NCBI GenBank assembly: GCA_965217565.1
Contig: CBDCIS010000010.1
Coordinates: 186,001-250,000, forward strand
Source of the DNA: CBDCIS01 sp965217565
Lineage (GTDB): Bacteria > Chloroflexota > Dehalococcoidia > Lucifugimonadales > CATOSD01
Direction of reading: 5' to 3'
DNA length: 64,000 bases
Each line of letters opens with the position of its first letter. Position 1 is the stretch's first letter. The notes below the pieces were generated by a model. That model had not been told where the DNA came from. It made no database searches and worked only from the letters and a program-made list of their open reading frames with translations. Made by a program: the position numbers and the translations under genes. Of this stretch, positions 7,851-14,562 are shown one piece after another.

Positions 7851-9185
7851 CTAGCCATTGCGTGGGTTCCCGCTTTCGCGGGATTGAAGGCCGGGCCGCT
7901 CTGATTCTGACGGCGGCGTGTTGGAGTCGGCGCGCGGTTGGCGTGGTGGCTTGGCCATCAGCAGAATCACGACTGTCGCCGCTCCGAATGACGCGAAGGT
8001 CAGAAAGGCCGCGTGGTAGCTGCCGGTGGTGTCGAAGATGAAACCGGAGAACACCACACCGAACGCCTGGCCCAGCGATGCGAATGGCTCGGTCACGCCG
8101 CGGATGGCGCCCAGGGAGGCGCGGCCAAAGTAGTTGGCGAACGCCACTGGCGGCACGACGAGAATGCCCCCTATCGACGCTCCGAACAAGCAGGAGAACG
8201 CGAGCGCTTCCACGACGGTGTCCGCGGTCACGAACAGCGCCGCACCGGCCGTCATCAACAGCGCGACGGCGGCGAACACGTACCTCACCGGCGCCCTGTC
8301 GAGCAGCATACCCCAAACCAAGCTGCCGAAACCGGTGGACATGGCGTTCACGCTAAGGGCAATCGCTGCGAACGCAGTGCTGATGTCCTGGTCTCTGAAG
8401 TACGCCCCGATGTGCACGTTCGTCCCCGCCTGTATCATGAACACGAACCCGCCCGCGAGCGCGAGCAGCCACAGCGCGGGCGTGCGCGCCGCCTGCGACA
8501 GCGTCCATATCGGGTCGCGGGCGCTGCCGCTCGACGTGGTGCGTGCCGCGCTTGCCGCGCCGGCTCCGTCCGGCCTCAGACCTGCGTCCTCCGGACTCTG
8601 CACGATGAGAAACGAGGGCACGAGCGCGACAACCCAGACTATGATGCCCAGGAACATCCAGGCGTCCTGCCATCCGCGCAACGCTACTACGACGCCCGCC
8701 ACCAGGGGAAACGTCGTCATCCCCGCGGAGTGGGACAGGAACAGCAGCCCGGTCGCCCTACCGCGCTTCTCGATGAACCACCGCGAAACCGCCACCGATG
8801 AGCCAATCTTGATGGGGCTCGAAAAGATGGCGCGCCCGGTCGCGTAAGCCAGGTAGAAGGTGAGGGGGAGCGTAGCCCAGGACAGCGACATGATGGACAG
8901 GCCTAACACCAGGACGCTGGTGGTAAGCACCAGCCGGACTCCGTAGCGGTCTATCAGCCAGCCGACGAGCGGGGAAGCCACCGACGCGACAAGGCCGCCT
9001 ACGCTGGCCGCGCCCGCTATAAGCGTGCGATTCCATCCCAGGTCCTGGGATATGGGATAGATGAACACCGACATCGTGAGGCTGGCCGCCGCGTTGGACG
9101 CGAACTGGGACGCGCTGGCCGCATACACTATGACCCAGCCGTAGAAGAATGGCGTGCGTCTTGCCAGTCGGGTTGAGATGTGCAA
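7851..9185 (-). CDS. Major facilitator superfamily transporter
   Basis: A 444-residue membrane protein with about twelve hydrophobic helices. The loop between helices 2 and 3, GWLIDRYGVRLVL, is the MFS family motif, and a second copy, GMLLDRAPVRYVF, sits in the equivalent place of the C-terminal half. The layout resembles monocarboxylate/oxalate-formate type MFS carriers. I choose a TTG at 9185, directly before HISTRLARRTPFFYGWVIVY where the first helix begins; GGGAG lies about 12 bases upstream. Frame upstream of this is open but not protein-like. The last residues, SRESGNPRNG, are encoded by a palindromic repeat (7863-7887). The substrate is unknown. Confidence 0.88.
   Translation of the reverse strand: MHISTRLARRTPFFYGWVIVYAASASQFASNAAASLTMSVFIYPISQDLGWNRTLIAGAASVGGLVASVASPLVGWLIDRYGVRLVLTTSVLVLGLSIMSLSWATLPLTFYLAYATGRAIFSSPIKIGSSVAVSRWFIEKRGRATGLLFLSHSAGMTTFPLVAGVVVALRGWQDAWMFLGIIVWVVALVPSFLIVQSPEDAGLRPDGAGAASAARTTSSGSARDPIWTLSQAARTPALWLLALAGGFVFMIQAGTNVHIGAYFRDQDISTAFAAIALSVNAMSTGFGSLVWGMLLDRAPVRYVFAAVALLMTAGAALFVTADTVVEALAFSCLFGASIGGILVVPPVAFANYFGRASLGAIRGVTEPFASLGQAFGVVFSGFIFDTTGSYHAAFLTFASFGAATVVILLMAKPPRQPRADSNTPPSESERPGLQSRESGNPRNG
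7863..7887. repeat. REP-like palindrome at the 3' end of the MFS gene
   Basis: TTCCCGCTTTCGCGGGATTG forms the GCTTTCGC-centred palindrome seen again at 36049 and, inverted and slightly altered, at 30835. This copy overlaps the MFS stop region and supplies the last ten codons of that protein. Confidence 0.7.
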
Positions 9186-9327
9186 AGCTGGTGTCTCCCA
9201 CCCTCCGATGGGTGCGCCTGAGGGGCCGCGGCAGGCCTTCAAAACGCTGGCGATGCTATCATCGACCAATGGAATCGTCAACAACACCGGGTTCAGATGC
9301 ATACGTTCGGCAGCGGAGGAGAAGTCT

Positions 9328-9747
9328 ATGGACAACGCCATCCTCGAACAACTGATTGGCGAACTGCTCACGACCAAAGACATGCTCGTGGTGATCGATT
9401 CCGGGGGAGCGGTTGCCGAGATGCACCCCTCCAGCCTGATCGAGCCGCAGTTCGAGGATGGCTGGGCGATGGTGGAAGCGAATGGCTGGCACGTTCACCT
9501 GAATATGACGACGGTTGACGGGGCGCAGTTCGTCGAGGCGGAGGACAACTACCACGACTTCCCCAAGCTCTACTACGTCCGGCTGTCGGACGCGCTGGGC
9601 AACACCATCATTCGATTCTACTTTCCGAATCCTTGGCTGGACGAGAACGAGAATCGTGCTGAGTTCCAACCGGAAAAGCTCAGGGCCTTCGAGGAGTTCC
9701 GGGACAGATACGTAGGCAAGAGCGGCATCGCGTTCGTGCGGCGGTGA
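9328..9747 (+). CDS. Conserved hypothetical protein, 139 aa
   Basis: A soluble protein I cannot assign to a named family. It has a strong start: GGAGGAG is 7 bases before the ATG. Notable segments are DGWAMVEANGWHVHLNM, FVEAEDNYHDFPKLYYVRL and IIRFYFPNPWLDENENR, followed by an acidic-aromatic helix EKLRAFEEFRDRYVG. The many His, Asp and aromatic residues in a beta-rich N-terminal part, ending in a helix, could suit a small ligand or heme-binding barrel, but that is a guess from composition. It is divergent from the MFS gene, whose start is 142 bp away, and convergent with a ferritin relic directly downstream. Confidence 0.75.
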   Translation: MDNAILEQLIGELLTTKDMLVVIDSGGAVAEMHPSSLIEPQFEDGWAMVEANGWHVHLNMTTVDGAQFVEAEDNYHDFPKLYYVRLSDALGNTIIRFYFPNPWLDENENRAEFQPEKLRAFEEFRDRYVGKSGIAFVRR

Positions 9748-9748
9748 C

Positions 9749-9865
9749 TTCCTCTTCCACCTGCTCGTCAACGAATCACTCCAGCAAGACGTGTGCGGAA
9801 CAGTCGCGCTTGGCAAGAGCCAAATCGCACAGGTCGTCTATCACCGTAAATCTCCAATTTTCCAT
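9749..9865 (-). pseudogene. Ferritin-like gene fragment
   Basis: The minus-strand frame starting at ATG 9865 reads MENWRFTVIDDLCDLALAKR, then DCSAHVLLE, a TGA codon, and FVDEQVEEE. This is the ferritin helix pattern LxDLAxxxxDYxxxxFLQWFVxEQVEEE, which carries diiron-site residues (E, and ExxEEE). The TGA stands where ferritins have TGG (Trp). The fragment lacks the first two ferritin helices and stops at the 3' end of the neighbouring gene, so it is a truncated relic. Confidence 0.6.
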
Positions 9866-9950
9866 GAGAAACCCCGAACATCATGGTAAACCGACAAGAC
9901 CATCCTGTAAGTCTTGATGCCCACAAGCGTCCGCAAACGCAATGCGCGCC

Positions 9951-10062
9951 GAAGCTGTATCAGTTTAGTCGGTGGGGTGTCACTCTCACGCCAGCCCTCT
10001 CCCATCGAGGGAGAGGGAGAAGGCGCTCTCCCGGGAGACGCCTACCAAACTGGTACAGGTTC
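9951..10062. repeat. MITE-like element, copy 1
   Basis: The left end GAAGCTGTATCAGTTTAGTC and the inverted complement of the right end, GAACCTGTACCAGTTTGGT, match at most positions, giving imperfect terminal inverted repeats of about 22 bp. Inside lies the hairpin CCCTCTCCC-atcga-GGGAGAGGG. No coding capacity. It is about 90 percent identical by eye to copy 2. Confidence 0.8.
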
Positions 10063-10245
10063 CTATCTGGCAGCTTTTCAGATTCGAGGGGGCGCCAGCG
10101 CCTGCCTATGACAACAAGCCAACCAGGTCGGCTGGGTTCCGGCGCCTTCCAGGATGCAACGTCGGTGTGGGATTAGCTCGCATCTGGACGGATGGATGTT
10201 TTCGCTGGCGGAAAAACGCCTGTGGGCGTCTCATGTTGATGCATT

Positions 10246-10350
10246 GTGTCTCATTCCTACTTGGGGTCCGTGACGCCGTGAGAGGGCCTAGGGGATGTTT
10301 CTGAGTTGGAATGTAGTAGGGTGCGGTTGTTTGTACAGGAAATGAGACAC
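10246..10350. repeat. Short inverted repeat inside the composite island
   Basis: GTGTCTCATTCCTAC at 10246-10260 is matched by the inverted GTACAGGAAATGAGACAC at 10333-10350, allowing small indels. The enclosed ~70 bp have no coding potential. It could be the ends of a deleted insertion sequence or a third small element. Confidence 0.45.
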
Positions 10351-10483
10351 CTATTTCTGTGGCTTTCGCACATCAGTCGCGCAATTGGTGTCGCGTTCTG
10401 GCGGGCGAGAGCGATGGCGGTTGTGCGTGATGGAAGTATGGTAGCACGCGCGTTCGTATATGTCAATAGGTCGCACGGAGGGC

Positions 10484-10596
10484 GAAGCTGTATCAGTTTA
10501 GTCGGTAGGGGTGTCACCCTGACCCCAGCCCTCTCCCATCAAAGGAGAGGGAGAAGTCGCTCTCGCGGGAGACGCCTACCAAACTGGTACAGGTTC
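10484..10596. repeat. MITE-like element, copy 2
   Basis: Direct-orientation copy of the element at 9951, 113 bp, with the same terminal inverted repeats (GAAGCTGTATCAGTTTAGTC and ACCAAACTGGTACAGGTTC) and the same internal CTCTCCC/GGAGAGG hairpin. Differences from copy 1 are scattered point changes and one extra base. Confidence 0.8.
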
Positions 10597-10779
10597 ATGC
10601 GCGCATCGAGCCTGGACAGCAGCGCAGCCGAGCTTATGCTTGTATCACAAGGTGGTTGATGCTAAAATCGGGCGTGTCGGTGCTCCGTTTCATCGCGCGT
10701 TCGGAGTCAGATTCCGCTCCATGACGGCGTTGCGAGGGACGGGCTGACAAACCTTCGCTCTAGCAGAGGAGACTTGCGG

Positions 10780-11862
10780 TTGGGAAGAATAAACGTAGCC
10801 ATTATCGGCGTAGGGAACTGCGCCTCTTCGTTGGTCCAGGGTGTTCACAAGTATGGAGACGCCACGAATGAGCAGTCGATTCCAGGGCTTATGCATCCTG
10901 TGTTGGGAGAGTACGGCATCGGAGACATCAACTTCGCCGCCGCCATAGACGTGGACGCCAACAAGGTCGGGCTCGACCTCTCAGAAGCCATTTTCACCGA
11001 GCCTAACAACACAATCAAGTTCCAGGACGTGCCCCACATGGGCTTGACCGTGCAGCGCGGCATGACCCACGATGGCATAGGCAAGTACATGTCCAACGTG
11101 ATCGACAAGGCCCCGGGGCCAACCGACGACGTCGTCAAGATCTTGCGAGAGCGTGAGGTGGACGTGGTCGTCAACTACCTGCCGGTGGGTTCGGAGGAGG
11201 CAACCAAGTGGTACGTAGAGCAGGTGCTGGCGGCTGGTTGCGCGTTCGTCAACTGCATTCCCGTGTTCATCGCAAGCGGCGCGAACAACTACTGGCAGCG
11301 GCGCTTCAAAGAGGCGGGCGTGCCCATCATTGGTGACGACATCAAGTCCCAACTGGGAGCCACAATAGTGCATCGCGTCCTCACTCGATTGTTCATGGAC
11401 AGAGGGGTGGATCTGGAACGCTCATACCAGCTTAACTTCGGGGGCAACGCGGACTTTCTGAACATGAAGGAGCAGGAGCGTCTCGAGTCGAAGAAGATTT
11501 CCAAGACCAGTTCCGTAACCTCCCAACTGGAGCACGGCATAGAGAAGGACAACATGCATATTGGCCCAAGCGATTACGTTGCGTGGCTGTCGGACCGCAA
11601 GTGGTGCTATATCAGGATGGAGGGCACGAGCTTTGGCGACGTGCCACTCAACGTCGAGTTGAAGTTGGAAGTTTGGGACAGCCCCAATTCGGCGGGCGTG
11701 GTGATAGACGCCATAAGATGCGCCAAGATAGCCAAGGACAGGGAATTGGGCGGGCCTATCATAGGGCCGTCATCCTATTTTATGAAATCGCCTCCCGTGC
11801 AGTACACCGACGACGAGGCCAGGCAAATGGTGGAGGACTTCATTGTAGGACAAGGGGAGTAA
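10780..11862 (+). CDS. ino1: Inositol-3-phosphate synthase (actinobacterial type)
   Basis: A 360-residue NAD-dependent cyclase that turns glucose-6-phosphate into 1D-myo-inositol-3-phosphate. The N-terminal Rossmann loop VAIIGVGNCASSLVQG, then FAAAIDVDANKVGLDL, NNTIKFQDVP, LPVGSEEATKWYVEQVL and FVNCIPVFIAS, and the active-site region IGDDIKSQLGATI with LNFGGNADFLNM match the short bacterial Ino1 proteins of mycobacteria. I use the TTG at 10780, which has GAGGAG at 8 bases; another TTG two codons earlier has only 2 bases of spacing. It heads a same-strand run with a PimA-like mannosyltransferase and a phosphatidylinositol-phosphate-synthase-like enzyme, so its product most likely feeds inositol phospholipid synthesis. 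Confidence 0.95.
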   Translation: MGRINVAIIGVGNCASSLVQGVHKYGDATNEQSIPGLMHPVLGEYGIGDINFAAAIDVDANKVGLDLSEAIFTEPNNTIKFQDVPHMGLTVQRGMTHDGIGKYMSNVIDKAPGPTDDVVKILREREVDVVVNYLPVGSEEATKWYVEQVLAAGCAFVNCIPVFIASGANNYWQRRFKEAGVPIIGDDIKSQLGATIVHRVLTRLFMDRGVDLERSYQLNFGGNADFLNMKEQERLESKKISKTSSVTSQLEHGIEKDNMHIGPSDYVAWLSDRKWCYIRMEGTSFGDVPLNVELKLEVWDSPNSAGVVIDAIRCAKIAKDRELGGPIIGPSSYFMKSPPVQYTDDEARQMVEDFIVGQGE

Positions 11863-11949
11863 GGCGGGTGACCTGTGGGTCTCCGGAAAGCCTGCCAATC
11901 TGAACATTAGGGGAGTAGAGCCCGTGGGAATCGACATGGGCCGCGCCAC

Positions 11950-13086
11950 ATGAAGATTGCATTCGTATCGCCCTACGACCATGCGTTCCACGGTGGTGTG
12001 AATGACCACATCAACAGGCTGGCGGGGCAATTCAAGGAATGGGGGCACAGCGTTCGGGTGATCGCTCCTTGCTCCGCGCCGCAGGGCATAACGGACGAGG
12101 ACTTCATCCCAATGGGAAGGCCCGTGCCGGTGCCAAGTGGTGGGTCAATCGCGCGCGTGTCCTTCTCGATTTGGCTCAGGCCGCGCATCAAGGAGATGCT
12201 GCGAAGAGAGGCGTTCGACGTTGTTCACTTGCACGAGCCCTTCTCCGGATTTGTGCCGTTGAACGTACTCAGCCAGTCAGCCTCTATGGGTACGCTCAAC
12301 ATCGGCACGTTCCATTCGTTCCGGGGCACCTGGCTCTACCGCGTAGGGGCCAAAAGAGTGGTCAAGCGGTACTTCCGAAAGCTGCACGGGCGCATTGCGG
12401 TATCGCAACCCGCGCGCCAGTACATCAGCCGCCACTTCCCAGGGCACTACCAGATAATCCCCAATGGCATCCAGGTGGACGAATTCGACAACGTCGCTCC
12501 GTTTCCTCACCTTCGCGACGGCATGACCAACCTGCTGTTCGTTGGACGGCTCGAAAAGCGCAAGGGGCTGAAGTATCTGCTCGGCGCGTACAGCAAGCTG
12601 AAGTGGGACTGGCCCAACCTGCGTCTCCTGGTGCTGGGCGCGGGCAATCCGGACGAGGACTCCTATCGCATTATGAGCGAGCGGAACCTGCAAGACGTGG
12701 TCTTTCTTGGCAGGGTGTCCAACGAGGAAAAGGCCCGGTACTACAAGTCGGCGGACATCTTCTGCTCGCCGGCCACGGGCAGCGAGAGTTTCGGAATCGT
12801 CCTGCTCGAGGCGATGGCTGCGGGCAAGCCCGTCGTGGCGACCAGCATCGAAGGCTACGCCAGCGTCATGACTCATGGCAGAGAGGGCCTGCTCGTGCCT
12901 CCGAAGAAGGACGATGCGCTGGCGGACGCCATATCGACGCTGCTGAAGGACCCGGGCCTGCGCGCTACCCTCGGCGCGAACGGGCGGCGAAAGGCGAACG
13001 AGTACCGCTGGGAGAGGGTAGCGGGCCAGGTGATGGACTACTACAATGTGTTCCTTGAAACCCGAGAGGCTGCCGTGTCAAGATAG
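11950..13086 (+). CDS. GT4 glycosyltransferase, PimA-like phosphatidylinositol mannosyltransferase
   Basis: A 378-residue GT-B enzyme of family GT4. The acceptor half has KIAFVSPYDHAFHGGVNDHI, GRPVPVPSGGSIARVSF and FDVVHLHEPFSG; the donor half has LLFVGRLEKRKGLKYLL and the EX7E motif ESFGIVLLEAMAAGKPVVAT. The run VPxPxGGSIAR, HLHEP, TFH and ESFGIVLLEAMAAG parallels mycobacterial PimA, which puts mannose from GDP-mannose on phosphatidylinositol at the inner membrane face. The ATG is chosen because it directly precedes the first Rossmann strand; an upstream ATG in the same frame stops. No strong ribosome binding site is visible. Function as PimA rests on similarity and on the flanking inositol genes; another sugar or acceptor is possible. 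Confidence 0.85.
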   Translation: MKIAFVSPYDHAFHGGVNDHINRLAGQFKEWGHSVRVIAPCSAPQGITDEDFIPMGRPVPVPSGGSIARVSFSIWLRPRIKEMLRREAFDVVHLHEPFSGFVPLNVLSQSASMGTLNIGTFHSFRGTWLYRVGAKRVVKRYFRKLHGRIAVSQPARQYISRHFPGHYQIIPNGIQVDEFDNVAPFPHLRDGMTNLLFVGRLEKRKGLKYLLGAYSKLKWDWPNLRLLVLGAGNPDEDSYRIMSERNLQDVVFLGRVSNEEKARYYKSADIFCSPATGSESFGIVLLEAMAAGKPVVATSIEGYASVMTHGREGLLVPPKKDDALADAISTLLKDPGLRATLGANGRRKANEYRWERVAGQVMDYYNVFLETREAAVSR

Positions 13087-13091
13087 AAGCG

Positions 13092-13122
13092 GGGTTTGGG
13101 AGACTTAGCCCATCCCAAACCC
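13092..13122 (+). promoter_or_regulatory. Perfect 10-bp hairpin between glycosyltransferase and lipid synthase genes
   Basis: GGGTTTGGGA (13092-13101) pairs fully with TCCCAAACCC (13113-13122) across an 11-base loop. No T-run follows, so it is not a standard intrinsic terminator; a transcript-processing or stability hairpin inside the operon is more likely. Confidence 0.5.
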
Positions 13123-13165
13123 TCAACACGTGGAATTGTGAAGAGGGCGGGAGAGTCAGGAACGC

Positions 13166-13768
13166 ATGAACAGGATCGCGGCTCGAAGGGTTGTCACACT
13201 ATATTTTGAGCAGCCGGTCGCCGCCGCGCTGGCTAAGCTTGGCCTCACCCCCAATCTCGTGACCCTCTTGGGCCTGGTCGTTGCCGGCGCAAGTTCCTAT
13301 CTCATTGCCATTGGCAGCCTTTGGGCGGGCAGCGTAGTTCTGCTGGCGTCCGGCTTGTTCGATCTCCTGGACGGCGCGCTTGCCAGATCAACGGGCCGGG
13401 AGTCCAGTTTCGGCGCTCTCCTCGACTCGGTGGTTGACAGGCTGTCGGAGGCGATAGTCCTTCTTGGCCTGCTCGTCTTCTACATGCAGCGCGGCTCCAC
13501 GGAGGGGATGACGCTGGTGTACCTGGCGCTGGTCGGTTCGGTCATGGTCAGCTACCTCCGCGCCCGCTCAGAGGGGCTGGGAATCGATTGCAAGGTGGGC
13601 ATAATGACCCGGCCGGAGCGGGTGGTTACGCTCGGAATCGGGCTAATCGTAGGACATTGGTGGCCCTTGGGTGTACTGATAGCGCTTGGGGTCATTGGTG
13701 GACTGACGCTGTTGACGACATTCCAGCGCGTCTTCCACACCTGGAGATCGCTGAAGGCGCAGGAATAG
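13166..13768 (+). CDS. CDP-alcohol phosphatidyltransferase, probable phosphatidylinositol-phosphate synthase
   Basis: A 200-residue membrane enzyme with about six helices. It carries the full CDP-alcohol phosphotransferase signature D-G-x2-A-R-x8-G-x3-D-x3-D as DGALARSTGRESSFGALLD followed by SVVD, whose Asp residues bind two metal ions. Further on, VSYLRARSEGLG and TRPERVVTL match the inositol-phosphate pocket motifs of actinobacterial PgsA1/PIP synthases (VSYxKARAE, RPER). The expected reaction is CDP-diacylglycerol plus inositol-3-phosphate giving phosphatidylinositol phosphate and CMP. Its place behind ino1 and a PimA-like gene supports this over phosphatidylglycerophosphate synthase. The ATG follows GTCAGGAACGC, a modest ribosome site. 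Confidence 0.88.
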   Translation: MNRIAARRVVTLYFEQPVAAALAKLGLTPNLVTLLGLVVAGASSYLIAIGSLWAGSVVLLASGLFDLLDGALARSTGRESSFGALLDSVVDRLSEAIVLLGLLVFYMQRGSTEGMTLVYLALVGSVMVSYLRARSEGLGIDCKVGIMTRPERVVTLGIGLIVGHWWPLGVLIALGVIGGLTLLTTFQRVFHTWRSLKAQE

Positions 13769-13833
13769 GAGACGCGCCAAATGCCCCCTCTTCCGCTGGA
13801 AGAGGCAGAGAACGCTAGGCGCGGGGAGTTGCG

Positions 13834-14562
13834 ATGCCAATACTCAGACCACCGGAGAGGGAAGCGGTCCAACAGAAGTTCGACGTCGAGTTGAAGAGCG
13901 ACGTGAACATAACGCTCTATTCGAAGGGTGACATTGGGGGGCTGTTCATCCCGGGACGAGAGTGCCCCACCTGCGAGCCTACTCAGCAACTGTTGGAGGA
14001 GCTCAGCGAACTGTCGCCCAAGATTCACCTGAAGGTCGTGGACTTCTACGGCGGCCAGGAAGAGGCCAAGAGTTGGGGAATCGAGAGGATTCCGGCGATT
14101 GTCGTCAGCGCCAATGGCGAACACAACGTGAGACTTTACGGCCTGCCGTCCGGCATCGAGTTCGCGCTTCTGCTGGACACAATCGTATCGAGCTCCAGTA
14201 AGGCGCGCTCCCTGCAACTGGAGACTCGCCGCCGTCTCAAGAGATTGAAGCAAGATGTTCACATCCAGGTGTTCGTAACCCCTACCTGACAGTACTGCCC
14301 CGCGGTGGCCCGTGTGGCCCACGCAATGGCAATGGAATGCCCTCGAGTAGTCGCTGATGTGGTTGAAATACAGGAGTTTCCCTACTTGGCCCAAGCCTAC
14401 GGGGTGAGAGGCGTTCCCATGACCGTTATCAACGACACCGTGCAATTCAGTGGAATGGTCACGGAAGAGGTCTTCCTGGGACGCCTGCTCGAGGCTATCG
14501 GGGAGCAGGCGCCGGAAGAAGACACGCAAGATGTCGATGCTCACACGACTGACCTCAGCTGA
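13834..14562 (+). CDS. Protein disulfide oxidoreductase-like selenoprotein (TGA at the second active site)
   Basis: Two tandem thioredoxin folds in 242 residues. The first has GRECPTCEP (CxxC near residue 49) and the cis-Pro segment GIERIPAIVV. The second begins VHIQVFVTPT, then TGA (codon 152, 14287-14289), then QYCPAVARVAHAMA, and ends with VRGVPMTVIND. In this family the second site is CxxC in TPTCxxCP, so TGA replaces the nucleophilic Cys and the second Cys is kept: a UxxC motif. The frame continues without a break for 90 more codons and family conservation resumes at once. A hairpin that could serve as SECIS lies just downstream. The alternative is a Cys-to-stop mutation or sequencing error. 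The gene lies behind the lipid synthase and overlaps the start of the next gene. Confidence 0.85.
14302..14324 (+). promoter_or_regulatory. Candidate bacterial SECIS hairpin
   Basis: The bases 13 to 35 after the TGA fold into a hairpin: GCG (14302-14304) with CGC (14322-14324), a bulged G, T-A, a bulged C, then GGCC with GGCC, and a 5-base apical loop CGTGT (14311-14315). The apical loop sits about 22 bases from the TGA, inside the distance range of bacterial selenocysteine insertion elements, and contains a GU. Agreement with the consensus is partial, so the call leans on the coding context. Confidence 0.5.

Larger units (their letters stand above)
9866..10779. other. Gene-free repeat island
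   Basis: About 0.9 kb without a credible gene. It holds two copies of a 112-bp inverted-repeat element (9951-10062 and 10484-10596), a smaller inverted repeat between them (10246-10350) and an 8-bp word ATGCGCGC just outside both ends (9942-9949 and 10597-10604). Open frames here either translate the repeat or lack start signals. The last ~180 bp lead into the inositol-phosphate synthase gene. Confidence 0.8.

Noticed and set aside
9776..9778. TGA in the ferritin relic as a second selenocysteine codon
   Set aside because: The position is Trp in ferritins, the gene is truncated, and no Cys partner exists; a nonsense change explains it.
9951..10596. CRISPR array
   Set aside because: Only two long copies with 421 bp between them, no regular short spacers and no cas genes.
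10306..10659. Open frame on the plus strand, 117 codons
   Set aside because: It translates the 112-bp repeat (TLTPALSHQ-type peptide) and has no conserved domain; the repeat is non-coding.
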